Shown: one piece after another, positions 47,479 to 59,521 of the stretch
Layout: the number at the start of each line of letters is the position of its first letter
Numbering within the stretch: the first letter of the stretch is position 1
NCBI GenBank assembly: GCA_900299025.1
Contig: OMIE01000033.1
Coordinates: 1 to 63,311, forward strand
Source of the DNA: Burkholderiaceae bacterium
GTDB taxonomy: Bacteria; Pseudomonadota; Gammaproteobacteria; Burkholderiales; Burkholderiaceae_E
Direction: 5' to 3'
Length of the DNA stretch: 63,311 nucleotides
The notes under the pieces: model-generated
What the model was told of the DNA's origin: nothing
Database searches by the model: none
The model's input: the letters and a program-made list of their open reading frames with translations, nothing else
Position numbers and translations under genes: made by a program

Positions 47479-48264
47479 GTGGCTGCCGCCCTATTGCTGC
47501 GTGAAGTTGGCCCGATTGCATGGATGACGTTCTCGAATGTGGAGCGTCATAATGCAGTCAGTTATGAAATGTGGTGCGAAGTTCCTCAAGCCATCGCTCG
47601 GTTCGATGCCAACCCCGAGATTCGAGCCATCGTCTTGACGGGTGATGGCGAAAAGGCCTTTGTGTCAGGTGCTGACATTTCAGAGTTTGAGAAGAAGCGT
47701 GGGAGCTTGGATGCTTCAACGATTTATAACGAAGCGGTCGATGCTGCCTATGCTGCGGTGCTCGCTGCAAAAAAGCCAACGCTTGCAATGATTCGAGGGA
47801 TTTGCATGGGAGGCGGACTTTACCTGGCCGCCTCCTGCGATTTGCGAATTTGTAACGATAAGGCGCGTTTTGCAATGCCCGCGGCGAAGCTAGGTCTGGG
47901 CATTCGCTATGAAAGCGTTCGCAGACTGATGGAAGTGCTGCCGTCGGCACATGCAGCCGATATTGTTTTTACCGGTCGAAGCTTTGATGGTCACGAGGCG
48001 CTACGCCTTGGATTTGTCAATCGATCAGTCCCTGAGGATGAACTCGACCAGGCAGTGAGTCAATATTTAGAATGGTTGGGCCAGGCTGCACCGCTCACCG
48101 TCAAGGCAGCAAAGGCTGCAATGCGAGTATGGTCAGCGGGTGAGTCCTTCGATGATATTGCCGCCGTTCGAGCTATGACCGATGCCTGTTTTGCCAGTGC
48201 CGACTACCAGGAAGGACGCAAGGCTTTTGCTGAGAAGCGAAAGCCGCAATTTCGAGGAGCATAG
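47479..48264 (+). CDS. Enoyl-CoA hydratase/isomerase family protein
   Basis: The 261-residue crotonase-fold protein has RAIVLTGDGEKAFVSGADI (oxyanion hole) and IRGICMGGGLYLAASCDLRI. The start is GTG at 47479. It overlaps neither neighbour but is followed after three bases by the quinone reductase-like gene, so the two are probably co-transcribed. The substrate is not determined. Confidence 0.9.
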   Translation: MAAALLLREVGPIAWMTFSNVERHNAVSYEMWCEVPQAIARFDANPEIRAIVLTGDGEKAFVSGADISEFEKKRGSLDASTIYNEAVDAAYAAVLAAKKPTLAMIRGICMGGGLYLAASCDLRICNDKARFAMPAAKLGLGIRYESVRRLMEVLPSAHAADIVFTGRSFDGHEALRLGFVNRSVPEDELDQAVSQYLEWLGQAAPLTVKAAKAAMRVWSAGESFDDIAAVRAMTDACFASADYQEGRKAFAEKRKPQFRGA

Positions 48265-48267
48265 TGA

Positions 48268-49257
48268 ATGAAAGCATGGATGCTTGATCCGGTTGCGCAG
48301 ATCTTGAGTTTGGCCGAGCGAGCGATGCCAGAGCCAGGCCCGCAGCAAGTTCTGGTCAAGGTAAAGGCGGCATCATTAAATCGAGGCGAATTTCTTGTCG
48401 GCATGGGTATTGGTGGCGCAGGTAGCGCGTCAAAGCCGTCGGGTATGGAAGCCGCAGGTGAGGTGGTGGCCATCGGCGAACAAGTAGCGCAACACGCAAG
48501 CTGCCCTATCGCCATCGGCGATCGCATCATGGGGCGTGCGCCCGGTGGTTTTGCTGAGTATGCCCTGCTTGATGCGCAAGACATCTTAGCGATTCCTTCA
48601 TCGATGGACTGGATCGACGCAGCCTGTGTGCCTATTGCTTATCTGGTCGCCTATGACATGGTAGTTGCCGGCGGGGAACTACAAAAAGGGCAGAGCTGCC
48701 TCATTACCGGAGCAAGTTCGGGTGTTGGTGTGGCCTCGATGCAAATTGCCCAGGTGATTGGTGCACGAGTCATCGGGACATCAAGCTCGCAGCACAAATT
48801 AGATCGATTAACGAGCCTTGGTCTTGATGAAGCTTTGCTGAGTCGCGGACCCGACTTTGTTCAGGCGGTACTTGAACTTAGCGGACATAAAGGTGTTGAA
48901 CTCGCTATCAATAATGTGGGTGGGTCGGTTTTCGAGGCGTGTTTGCAGGCACTCGCCTATCAGGGGCGACTCGCTTTGGTAGGTTTTGTTGATGGCGTTA
49001 AACAAACGTCGATTGACTTGGACAGGGTTCATGCCCAGCGCCTGAAGATTTTTGGGGTGAGCAATAAGTTTCGGCGTGCGGATCAGCGGGCGCAAACGGT
49101 GAGTGGTTTCGCTAAAGACATGTTGCCCCATTTCCATTCGGGCAAACTCAAACCCGTTATTGAACAGATTTTCGATTTTGAAGATTTACCCAAGGCTCAA
49201 AGCGCCATGCAGTCCAATAGCCATCTCGGAAAACTTGTTCTCAAGGTCGCATGCTGA
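48268..49257 (+). CDS. Zinc-independent MDR alcohol dehydrogenase/quinone oxidoreductase-like protein
   Basis: The 329-residue protein has a GroES-like N-terminal domain and an NAD(P)H Rossmann domain with ITGASSGVGVASMQIAQ. The usual zinc-binding cysteines are missing, which suggests a quinone oxidoreductase or enoyl reductase rather than a zinc alcohol dehydrogenase. It converges on the Nudix-MBL fusion. Confidence 0.87.
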   Translation: MKAWMLDPVAQILSLAERAMPEPGPQQVLVKVKAASLNRGEFLVGMGIGGAGSASKPSGMEAAGEVVAIGEQVAQHASCPIAIGDRIMGRAPGGFAEYALLDAQDILAIPSSMDWIDAACVPIAYLVAYDMVVAGGELQKGQSCLITGASSGVGVASMQIAQVIGARVIGTSSSQHKLDRLTSLGLDEALLSRGPDFVQAVLELSGHKGVELAINNVGGSVFEACLQALAYQGRLALVGFVDGVKQTSIDLDRVHAQRLKIFGVSNKFRRADQRAQTVSGFAKDMLPHFHSGKLKPVIEQIFDFEDLPKAQSAMQSNSHLGKLVLKVAC

Positions 49258-49305
49258 GGTCTATTTGCTCATCGTCGTCGCACGAGCGATGGCAACCCGA
49301 GCAGC

Positions 49306-51090
49306 CTAAATGGTCTCGAGTGACCAAGCTTTTCCATCGGTGAATACCTTGCCGTCTTGTTTTAGCTTGAGCAAATGCGCAAACAGTGAGCGTGCAGCTA
49401 ACCCATGCAGACTCGTAGCAACATCTTGGTAAGCACCGGGTACGATATCTTCAACCGTAAAGCCGCTTTCACTGGCTTGGTCGGGGGGATCAGTGCAAAG
49501 CCGTTTCAGTGATTCAAGAACCTTGCTTTCGCGCAAAAGCCTATGCCTGATGAGTTTGCGAATTTCTTGGGCTGGCTTACCCAAAACATAACCGTGAGCG
49601 GGAAGCATGTAATTTAAATGCATATGTTCTAAGCGCTCGAGCGATGCGATGTATGCAAACATGTCGCCATCGGGTGGATTGATAACCACGGTTGAACCAT
49701 TCATGACATGATCGCCGGATAGCAGGATGCCATCTTCCTCGAGCAAAAAACACAAGTGGTTCGATGCATGACCTGGTGTGTGAATTGCTCGAAGATGTAC
49801 ATCGTCGCAAATCCTCAAGCGATCACCATCTTCAAGCGTTTGATCCGGAATGAAAGCCTGATCAGCCTCGATCGAAGGCCCGGAGGCTCTGCCTAAGATC
49901 GGTACGCGAACGCCAAGCGCCTTCTCAATAGCCGACTGTAAGGCGAATGCTGCAGGTGAGTGATCCAAGTGGGAATGCGTACAAAGTATGCGAGTAATCT
50001 TGTCCTTGGTAAAGGACCGCAGGCGATCGACATGTTCGGCGATGGCCGGACCTGGGTCGACCACGGTCCAATCGCCTTCTCGTCCCAGAATATAAGTATT
50101 GGTGCCAGGACCTGTCATTCGCCCTGGATTGGGCGCTGTATAACGATATAAATAACGCAGCAATCCAATAGGACTCTCGTGCTGCCAATCGAGCTTATGT
50201 ACCAGTTGACCATCTGGACTCACGAGTTCGAGTTCAGCAAACTGCATATCATCTTCGGTAAAACGCTCGTCTTTGCCCAACACGAAGCCGCCTCGCGGGC
50301 AACTTCTCCAAAGCTTTCCCTGCTTGAATAAACGATCCGATTCCGATAACACATCGTCAACGTACTTAAAATGGCTTAATTGTTGTAGCGTACGGATGGT
50401 TGGAAAGATCATATAAAAAAGCCCCTTGCTGTGGCGCTCGAGCGCTTCGCGGGGCTGTACCCAACAAGGTTCAAATTGTTCGCCCTCATCGGCCACTGGC
50501 ATTTGACCCATCGGTGCCCGCGCAACAAGGAAGCGGACGTCAAAACGCTTGGGCAAATCGCGGTCGGTTGTCCAGTGGGAGAAACTGCGAACCTCATCAA
50601 TCGCGGCCACTAAGCCTCTCGCACCAAGGGCTTGAGCGAAGCCCTCCGGTGGATGCCTTCCAAGGCCTTCTTTCAGCGAGGCAAGAGCATGCTGATCAAG
50701 CTCGTGCGCTTCACGCTTGGGGCGCACGAGCAATAAGTGGACCTCCTCATACGATTCCCGCAATGCGGCCTGCGCGTAAATCCGATGGAGCTGCTCTTGC
50801 TCATCAGGCGAGAAATTTTGCCAATTGGCGAGTCGGTTCGGACTAAGTAGGGCTGGATCCAAATCGAGTGCTAGAGCGTCTGCGTGGTCAACCACACCTC
50901 CGGGAAACACAAAAGCCCCTGGCGCAAAGCTAGCCTTGGTCGATCGCCGCGTCATGAGGACTTCAAGCCCCGCTTCACCATCGCGCAAAAGCAATACGGT
51001 TGCTGCTGGCTTTGGCGCAACGGGTTCACGCCAGGGCAGTAAATGCTGTGCAGGTCGAACGCCTAAGCGCTTGTTATCGCCATGTTCCAT
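49306..51090 (-). CDS. Fusion protein: Nudix domain plus metallo-beta-lactamase fold hydrolase
   Basis: The 594-residue protein begins with a Nudix-like domain (about 25-250). The box is split: PGAFVFPGGVVDHADA is separated by about 35-40 residues from AALRESYEEVHLLL, with His in the usual Gly position. Such an insertion is known in NUDT19-type CoA diphosphatases, which is the closest match I can suggest. The second half (about 330-500) is an MBL-fold hydrolase with THSHLDHSPAAF and HTPGHASNHLCF as zinc ligands, and a LACTB2-like winged-helix C-terminus. The start at 51090 (MEHGDNKRLG) follows AAGGGA. It lies 31 bases after the FadB-like gene. Confidence 0.85.
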   Translation of the reverse strand: MEHGDNKRLGVRPAQHLLPWREPVAPKPAATVLLLRDGEAGLEVLMTRRSTKASFAPGAFVFPGGVVDHADALALDLDPALLSPNRLANWQNFSPDEQEQLHRIYAQAALRESYEEVHLLLVRPKREAHELDQHALASLKEGLGRHPPEGFAQALGARGLVAAIDEVRSFSHWTTDRDLPKRFDVRFLVARAPMGQMPVADEGEQFEPCWVQPREALERHSKGLFYMIFPTIRTLQQLSHFKYVDDVLSESDRLFKQGKLWRSCPRGGFVLGKDERFTEDDMQFAELELVSPDGQLVHKLDWQHESPIGLLRYLYRYTAPNPGRMTGPGTNTYILGREGDWTVVDPGPAIAEHVDRLRSFTKDKITRILCTHSHLDHSPAAFALQSAIEKALGVRVPILGRASGPSIEADQAFIPDQTLEDGDRLRICDDVHLRAIHTPGHASNHLCFLLEEDGILLSGDHVMNGSTVVINPPDGDMFAYIASLERLEHMHLNYMLPAHGYVLGKPAQEIRKLIRHRLLRESKVLESLKRLCTDPPDQASESGFTVEDIVPGAYQDVATSLHGLAARSLFAHLLKLKQDGKVFTDGKAWSLETI

Positions 51091-51121
51091 CGACGTATCC
51101 CTTTTCTTTGACTTGCCGCGA

Positions 51122-53446
<2,325 letters not shown>

Positions 53447-53449
53447 GCT

Positions 53450-54655
53450 TTACACCCGTTCAATAATCGTTGCGATGCCCATGCCGCCGCCAACACATAA
53501 AGTGGCTAAGCCACGCTTGAGCTTGCGTCGCTCGAGCTCATCAAGTAGGGTCCCTAAGATGATGCAACCGGTTGCACCCAGGGGGTGTCCCATGGCTATT
53601 GAGCCACCGTTTACATTGACTTTCTCGTCAGGCACATTCAACTCGCGCATAAATCGCATCACCACTGCCGCGAAAGCCTCATTGACTTCAAATAGATCGA
53701 TGTCGTCTGCGGTTAAGCCCGCTTTTGCAAGCGCCTTGCGGGCAGCCGGTGCCGGACCTGTCAACATAATCGTTGGATCGGTTCCTGTTAAAGCCGTGGC
53801 AAGTACACGGGCGCGTGGCTTTAGGCCAATCTGATTACCCAGCGTTTCATTGCCTAGCAACATCAGTGCAGCGCCATCAACAATGCCCGAGCTATTACCC
53901 GCATGATGAACATGGTGGATGCGCTCAACCTGGGGATACTTGCGTAATGCCATCGCATCAAATCCCATAGCGCCGAGTTTTTCAAAAGAAGGCTTCAGTG
54001 TGGCAAGACTTTCGATGCTTGTTTCGGGTCGAATTGTTTCGTCCTGGCTCAAAATCGATAGTCCTAGTTCATCAACTACTGGAACGATCGAGCGATTAAA
54101 AAAACCTGCGGCCTGAGCCTTCGCGGCTTTGTGGTGCGAATTTGTGCCAAAGGCATCAACATCTTCGCGCTCATAACCGTCAAGCGTGGCAATTAAGTCT
54201 GCACCGATTCCTTGGGGCACAAAGCCGGTTTGTAAATTGGTTTCTGGATCTTGGGCCCATGCGCCTCCATCAGAGCCCATCGGAACCCGTGACATCGACT
54301 CAACACCGCCGGCCACGACAAAGTCCTCCCAACCTGAGGCAACCTTTTGGGCAGCAAGATTGACCGCTTCAAGGCCCGATGCGCAAAAGCGATTGACCTG
54401 AATGCCCGCTGCCTTTAAGTCCCAGCCGGCGCTTAAGGCCGCTGTTCTTGCGATGACCGAACCCTGCTCACCAACAGGGCTTACGCAGCCAATCACGACG
54501 TCATCAACCAGAGCAGTATCGAGTTGATGTTTGTGCGCCATGTGTTTCATCAGGCCGCTTAATAGCTTCACCGGCTTAACTTCGTGGAGCGCGCCGCTGG
54601 ATTTGCCACGGCCACGCGGTGTGCGGATCGCATCGAAAATAAAAACCTCAGTCAT
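53450..54655 (-). CDS. Acetyl-CoA C-acyltransferase (thiolase)
   Basis: The 401-residue thiolase has [21 protein letters not shown] with the active-site Cys, [21 protein letters not shown] and a C-terminal [11 protein letters not shown] with the second Cys in LCVGGGMG. It cleaves 3-oxoacyl-CoA to acetyl-CoA and a shortened acyl-CoA. The start [15 protein letters not shown] at 54655 follows GGAG at seven bases. It is the first gene of the thiolase-FadB-fusion run, divergent from an acyl-CoA dehydrogenase. Confidence 0.95.
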   Translation of the reverse strand: MTEVFIFDAIRTPRGRGKSSGALHEVKPVKLLSGLMKHMAHKHQLDTALVDDVVIGCVSPVGEQGSVIARTAALSAGWDLKAAGIQVNRFCASGLEAVNLAAQKVASGWEDFVVAGGVESMSRVPMGSDGGAWAQDPETNLQTGFVPQGIGADLIATLDGYEREDVDAFGTNSHHKAAKAQAAGFFNRSIVPVVDELGLSILSQDETIRPETSIESLATLKPSFEKLGAMGFDAMALRKYPQVERIHHVHHAGNSSGIVDGAALMLLGNETLGNQIGLKPRARVLATALTGTDPTIMLTGPAPAARKALAKAGLTADDIDLFEVNEAFAAVVMRFMRELNVPDEKVNVNGGSIAMGHPLGATGCIILGTLLDELERRKLKRGLATLCVGGGMGIATIIERV

Positions 54656-54791
54656 CAACATTCTCCAGGAAGTTCGCCTCGATTCCCGTACAAGTCTATC
54701 TGAGCAAGGGCTAAGTTGACCTGCTTGGTGTACATTGCGCGCAGTTACAAAAAAAAAGAGCAGCACGTATTTTGCGGGAGAGACAAGCACC

Positions 54792-55952
54792 ATGATTGCA
54801 CGTGAGCTATTTAGCGACGACCACGAGCTTTATCGTCAAACAGCACGCCGATTTTTGGAACAAGAGGTCGCACCTCATCACGATCAGTGGGAAGAACAAG
54901 GCTATGTTGATCGGGCTGTTTGGCTCAAAGCGGGCGAACTAGGACTTTTGTGTCCAACCATGCCCGAGGCCTATGGTGGGGCGGGCGTTGATCGCCTTTA
55001 CTCCGTGGTTTTAATGGAAGAGATTGCCAGGGTTAATGCCACGGGACTGGGTTTTGGATTGCATTCAGAGATCGTTGCGCCTTATTTGCTGCACTACGGC
55101 ACTGAGGCGCAAAAGCAGCATTACTTACCTGCGATGGCGCGCGGCGAGATTATCGGCGCGATTGCCATGACCGAACCGGCGGCAGGATCCGACCTTCAAG
55201 GGGTTCGAACCACGGCAAGCGATGAGGGCGATCACTTTGTGGTCAATGGCTCAAAAACTTTCATCACGAATGGCTGGCATGCCGATGTGGTCATCACCGT
55301 GGTTAAAACCAACCCTGCCGCAGGCGCTAAGGGGACGAGTCTTTTATTGATCGATCGCGGTATGGACGGTTTTGCGAAAGGCCGCCGCTTGAAGAAGGTT
55401 GGCATGAAGGCACAGGATACCGCTGAGCTATTTTTTGATCAGGTCAAAGTGCCGAAGTCTCAGCTTCTTGGTCATTTGAATCAGGGTTTTATTTATCTGA
55501 TGGAAGAATTGCCTTGGGAGCGATTGCAAATCGCCATTAGTGCTGTGAGTTCGGCGCAGGCGGCTATCGATTGGACGATAGACTACACAAGCCAGCGCAA
55601 GGCTTTTGGCCAAGCCGTTTCTCAATTTCAGAACACTCGATTCACGCTTGCAGAGCTGCAGACCGAGGTACAAGTCGCCCAGGTGTTTGTCGATCGCTGT
55701 ACGAATTTGTTATTAGAAAAAAAGCTCGATACAGCAACCGCTTCGATGGCTAAGTATTGGTGTTCAGATTTACAGTGCAAAGTGTTAGACGCCTGCGTAC
55801 AGCTGCATGGTGGCTATGGTTACATGTGGGAGTACCCGGTAGCGAGAGCTTGGGCCGACGCGCGCGTGCAACGCATTTATGGCGGTACCAACGAGATCAT
55901 GAAAGAAGTGATTGCGCGTTCAATGGGGCTGGGAGCTAAGGCTCAGGCATGA
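54792..55952 (+). CDS. Acyl-CoA dehydrogenase family protein (paralogue C)
   Basis: The 386-residue protein has [17 protein letters not shown] (FAD binding), [28 protein letters not shown] and [20 protein letters not shown]; the Glu of GGTNEIMKE is the expected catalytic base, as in medium- and long-chain dehydrogenases. It starts at 54792 after GGGAGAG. Its stop overlaps the livH start (ATGA), tying beta-oxidation to the transporter. Confidence 0.94.
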   Translation: MIARELFSDDHELYRQTARRFLEQEVAPHHDQWEEQGYVDRAVWLKAGELGLLCPTMPEAYGGAGVDRLYSVVLMEEIARVNATGLGFGLHSEIVAPYLLHYGTEAQKQHYLPAMARGEIIGAIAMTEPAAGSDLQGVRTTASDEGDHFVVNGSKTFITNGWHADVVITVVKTNPAAGAKGTSLLLIDRGMDGFAKGRRLKKVGMKAQDTAELFFDQVKVPKSQLLGHLNQGFIYLMEELPWERLQIAISAVSSAQAAIDWTIDYTSQRKAFGQAVSQFQNTRFTLAELQTEVQVAQVFVDRCTNLLLEKKLDTATASMAKYWCSDLQCKVLDACVQLHGGYGYMWEYPVARAWADARVQRIYGGTNEIMKEVIARSMGLGAKAQA

Positions 55953-56827
55953 CCGACGTCGCGCAACTGCTCATCTCAGGCGCAGCGATCGGCTGTATTT
56001 ATGCACTGATTGCGCTGGGATTTGTACTCATCTACAAGGCAACCGAAGTGGTTAACTTCGCGCAAGGCGATGTGATGATGCTCGGTGCTTTCGTGGCCTT
56101 TACATTTTCAAGCCTGATGGGTTTGGGCTTTTGGTTGTCCTTGCCTTTAAGTCTGATCGTCATGGCATTATTTGGAGCCTTATTCGATCGTCTATTGTTG
56201 CGGCCCATCATTGGCATGCCAACATTCTCGGCTGTGATGGTGACCTTAGCAGCTGGTTTTGCCATGCGTGGCATCGCATCCATGGTGCCGGGTTGGGGAA
56301 CCGACACCCACTCGCTTAAAGCACCTTGGTCGGATGAAGTTATCCGAGTTGCGGGGATCGTTGTTTCGACCGATCACCTCGCCATCTTGCTGATTACTGC
56401 ACTCCTATGTGCTTTGTTATATGTATTTTTCAAAGGAACAAGAATCGGCATTGCCATGCAGGCTGCCTCGCAAAATCAGCTGGCAGCTTATTACATGGGC
56501 ATACCTGTTCGTCGGATCAACAGCCTCATCTGGTCGATCGCCGCAGCCGTCGCCGGACTTGCTGCCGTGCTGCTTGCACCGATTACCTTTGTGCACAACA
56601 ACATGGGGTTTATCGGCATTAAGGCATTCCCGGCTGCTGTCGTTGGAGGTTTTGGATCGATCCCTGGTGCAATTGTGGGAGGACTTGTGATTGGCTGGGT
56701 TGAAGCCTTCGCGGGCTTTTATCTGCCCGAGGGCTTTAAGGACATTGCAGCGTATATCGTCGTTCTCTTAGTGTTGATGGTGAAGCCGTCGGGGATTTTT
56801 GGCCAGATGAGGCGCAAGAAGGTTTGA
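55949..56827 (+). CDS. livH: Branched-chain amino acid-type ABC transporter permease, LivH family
   Basis: The 292-residue inner-membrane permease has about eight hydrophobic segments, the LivH block FAQGDVMMLGAF and the coupling region QNQLAAYYMGIPVRRINS. The start overlaps the dehydrogenase stop. Together with livM, livG, livF and the binding protein it forms a HAAT-type importer; the ligand may be an organic acid rather than an amino acid. Confidence 0.92.
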   Translation: MTDVAQLLISGAAIGCIYALIALGFVLIYKATEVVNFAQGDVMMLGAFVAFTFSSLMGLGFWLSLPLSLIVMALFGALFDRLLLRPIIGMPTFSAVMVTLAAGFAMRGIASMVPGWGTDTHSLKAPWSDEVIRVAGIVVSTDHLAILLITALLCALLYVFFKGTRIGIAMQAASQNQLAAYYMGIPVRRINSLIWSIAAAVAGLAAVLLAPITFVHNNMGFIGIKAFPAAVVGGFGSIPGAIVGGLVIGWVEAFAGFYLPEGFKDIAAYIVVLLVLMVKPSGIFGQMRRKKV

Positions 56828-56882
56828 GGCTTCAACATGCTTTGTCGAGGACTGGCGAGGGCTAAAGCTTGGTATAGGAATA

Positions 56883-57959
56883 ATGCGATTTATTTTTAAA
56901 ACCCGCTACGAGCAGGATTTACTTTTTTTCAAAGATAAGCACACGGCCTTTTGGTATGGCCTTTTGCTACTTTGTTTGCTGCTTGCGCCATGGTTTGTGT
57001 CTGAATATTTTCAGACACAGCTAATCTTTATTTTTATCAGCGGCCTGGTTGGGCTTGGACTCATGTTGCTGGCAGGCTTTACCGGTCAGATGTCCATGGG
57101 ACATGCTGCCTTTCTGGCAATCGGTGCTTATGCCGAGGCCTACCTTCAGGCCAGAGGTTGGCCTTTTTTGTTTTCAGCGCCCATCGCTATGTTGGTGAGT
57201 GCGGCTGCAGGGGTTGCCATTGCGCTGCCAGCTTTGCGGCTGACGGGGCTGTATCTTGCCATTGCAACGCTTGCCTTTGGGTTTATCGTTGAGGAAGGCC
57301 TGGCCCGGTGGGAATCGGTCACTGGCGGCAACGCGGGCATGATGGTCGCTCCCTTGAAGTTGATCCTTGGGAGCTTAGAGACCGATCAAGGGTTTTACTA
57401 TTTATGCTTGGGCCTTATCGTCGTTGTTGCGACGGCCCTGAAGAACTTATTACGTGCGCCGACTGGCCGGGCGCTGATTGCCATACGTGATTCGGAGGTG
57501 TCGGCGCAAAGTATGGGCGTTAACCTTGCCCGCTATAAGACTTTGAGCTTTGCGCTGTCAGCAGCAATTACAGGTCTGGCAGGGGCGCTCTATGCTCATC
57601 AAATTAAATTCTTAAGTCCAGAGCAGTTTACAGTGCTTGTTTCGATTGAGTTTTTGATGATGGTTGTCATTGGCGGGCTTGGGTCATTGCACGGCGCGAT
57701 ATTTGGAGCCATGTTTATTATTCTCCTGCCCGAAGCCATCTCCACGCTCAAGGATTGGCTGCCGGAGTCTTTATCAGGGCAGACCGGTCTCAAGGCGACC
57801 TTGTTCGGCTTGATCATGATACTTTTTGTTATTTTTGAGCCGCTTGGGCTTTACGGTGCCTGGGTCAAGATCCGTACTTATTTTTCATTATTTCCACTTT
57901 ATAAGCGTGGCATGTTCAAGCGCCAGCGTAGCTACACCAAGTCCGAGCGGGTTCATTGA
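56883..57959 (+). CDS. livM: Branched-chain amino acid-type ABC transporter permease, LivM family
   Basis: The 358-residue permease has about ten hydrophobic segments with GFTGQMSMGHAAFLAIGAY and RDSEVSAQSMGVNLARYKT as LivM signatures. It pairs with LivH in the membrane. A 55-base gap precedes it and its stop overlaps the livG region. Confidence 0.92.
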   Translation: MRFIFKTRYEQDLLFFKDKHTAFWYGLLLLCLLLAPWFVSEYFQTQLIFIFISGLVGLGLMLLAGFTGQMSMGHAAFLAIGAYAEAYLQARGWPFLFSAPIAMLVSAAAGVAIALPALRLTGLYLAIATLAFGFIVEEGLARWESVTGGNAGMMVAPLKLILGSLETDQGFYYLCLGLIVVVATALKNLLRAPTGRALIAIRDSEVSAQSMGVNLARYKTLSFALSAAITGLAGALYAHQIKFLSPEQFTVLVSIEFLMMVVIGGLGSLHGAIFGAMFIILLPEAISTLKDWLPESLSGQTGLKATLFGLIMILFVIFEPLGLYGAWVKIRTYFSLFPLYKRGMFKRQRSYTKSERVH

Positions 57960-57967
57960 GGTCGGCG

Positions 57968-58735
57968 ATGATGCAAGGCTTTTTTGAGATCGACCATTTG
58001 ACCAAGCGCTTTGGCGGCTTACTCGCTGTCGATGACGTCAGTTTTTCGGTGAATCAAGGTGAGATCTTTACGATCATTGGTCCGAATGGAGCTGGTAAGA
58101 CAACGATTTTCAACCTCATCAGTTTGATTTATCCTGCGAGCGCCGGCCAGATTCGTTTTCTTGGAAAGGATCTTGGTCATATGTCGCCGGATCAGGTGGT
58201 CCAGCTGGGCATCGGTAGAACATTTCAAAATATTGAGCTTTTTGCGCAGGCCACCGTTCTGCAAAACCTGTTAATCGGGCGCCATGCTCATACGCCAAAG
58301 CGTCCACTGGCCGAGATGTTTTTTACGCGGTCGGTGCGAGACAGTGAACTAGTCAATCGTCGCGCCGTGGAAAAAGTCATCGACTTTCTCGATCTTGCAG
58401 CCTACCGCGACGCAACGGTTGCAGGCCTTCCCTATGGTGTGCGAAAAGTGGTTGAACTCGCTCGGGCCCTTTGTACTGAGCCTAAGCTGCTGCTGCTTGA
58501 TGAGCCCTCGTCGGGATTGAATGTCGAGGAAACCGATGACATGGCCTATTGGATTCAGGATATTCGCGATGAACTGGGCATTACGGTTTTAATGGTGGAG
58601 CATGACATGTCGCTTGTCTCCAGAGTGTCAGACAGGGTTTTAGCGGTGAATTTTGGAAAGGTGTTGGCACAGGGGACACCGAGTGAGGTTCAAGCCCACC
58701 CTGATGTGATCGCTGCGTATTTGGGACAGGCTTGA
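57968..58735 (+). CDS. livG: ABC transporter ATP-binding protein, LivG family
   Basis: The 255-residue ATPase has Walker A GPNGAGKTT, the LivG-type C motif GVRKVVELARALCTEP and Walker B LLLLDEPSSGLN, with the switch His in VEHDMSLV. ATG triplets at 57968 and 57971 follow GAGG; a TTG overlapping the livM stop is less likely. Its stop overlaps the livF start. Confidence 0.93.
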   Translation: MMQGFFEIDHLTKRFGGLLAVDDVSFSVNQGEIFTIIGPNGAGKTTIFNLISLIYPASAGQIRFLGKDLGHMSPDQVVQLGIGRTFQNIELFAQATVLQNLLIGRHAHTPKRPLAEMFFTRSVRDSELVNRRAVEKVIDFLDLAAYRDATVAGLPYGVRKVVELARALCTEPKLLLLDEPSSGLNVEETDDMAYWIQDIRDELGITVLMVEHDMSLVSRVSDRVLAVNFGKVLAQGTPSEVQAHPDVIAAYLGQA

Positions 58736-59511
58736 TGCAAAGCACAGAGCCTATTTTGAGCCTCAGCAACGTCGAAGCAAGCTACGGACCTGTTCAAGCG
58801 ATTCGTGGGGTGTCCTTGAAAGTGCCCCAAGGCTCGATTGTGACCGTGCTCGGGTCAAATGGCGCAGGCAAGACGACCATCTTGAAGACGATCTCTGGCA
58901 TTCTTGATCCACGCAAGGGCACGATCCAATTTTTGGGTCAATCGATTCAAGGATTGGAGCCTGATGCAATCGTTAGGCTTGGACTTAGCCACGTTCCTGA
59001 AGGGCGCGAAGTATTCCCCTTGCTGACGGTGAAAGAGAATTTGCTGATGGGTGCATATACCCGCAGCGATTCGGCGGTCAGTCAGGATATCGAGCGAATG
59101 TACGGCTATTTCCCCATACTTAAAGAGCGCGCCGGCCAGGAGGCAGGACAGTTATCCGGCGGACAGCAGCAGATGTTGGCGATTGCCCGTGCCCTGATGT
59201 CAAGACCTAAGATGCTTTTACTCGATGAACCAAGTCTTGGTTTATCGCCCAAGTTGGTCAAAGAGATTTTTGCCATCATCAAGCGGGTTAACCAGGAGGA
59301 GGGCACAACCATGCTCTTGGTTGAGCAAAATGCACAAATTGCCTTGCAAACGGCCGATTTTGGTTATGTTCTAGAAGTGGGACGTATTGTGCTTGAAGGT
59401 GAGACCGCCGCCTTACTCGAGAAAGACGATATCCGCGAGTTCTATCTTGGTATGAAGTCAGACGCAGTTCGCGGAGAACGGCGCTGGAAGAAGAAAAAGC
59501 AATGGCGTTGA
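58735..59511 (+). CDS. livF: ABC transporter ATP-binding protein, LivF family
   Basis: The 258-residue ATPase has Walker A GSNGAGKTT, signature LSGGQQQMLAIARALM and Walker B MLLLDEPSLGLSP. It forms the NBD pair with LivG. The ATG overlaps the livG TGA. It is followed after ten bases by the acyl-CoA ligase. Confidence 0.93.
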   Translation: MQSTEPILSLSNVEASYGPVQAIRGVSLKVPQGSIVTVLGSNGAGKTTILKTISGILDPRKGTIQFLGQSIQGLEPDAIVRLGLSHVPEGREVFPLLTVKENLLMGAYTRSDSAVSQDIERMYGYFPILKERAGQEAGQLSGGQQQMLAIARALMSRPKMLLLDEPSLGLSPKLVKEIFAIIKRVNQEEGTTMLLVEQNAQIALQTADFGYVLEVGRIVLEGETAALLEKDDIREFYLGMKSDAVRGERRWKKKKQWR

Positions 59512-59521
59512 GTAAAGAGCG

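Noticed and set aside
54656-54793. N-terminal extension of the thiolase to 54793
   Set aside because: The extra 46 residues are not conserved and would use the divergent promoter region. The ATG at 54655 has a good ribosome site and the family N-terminus.
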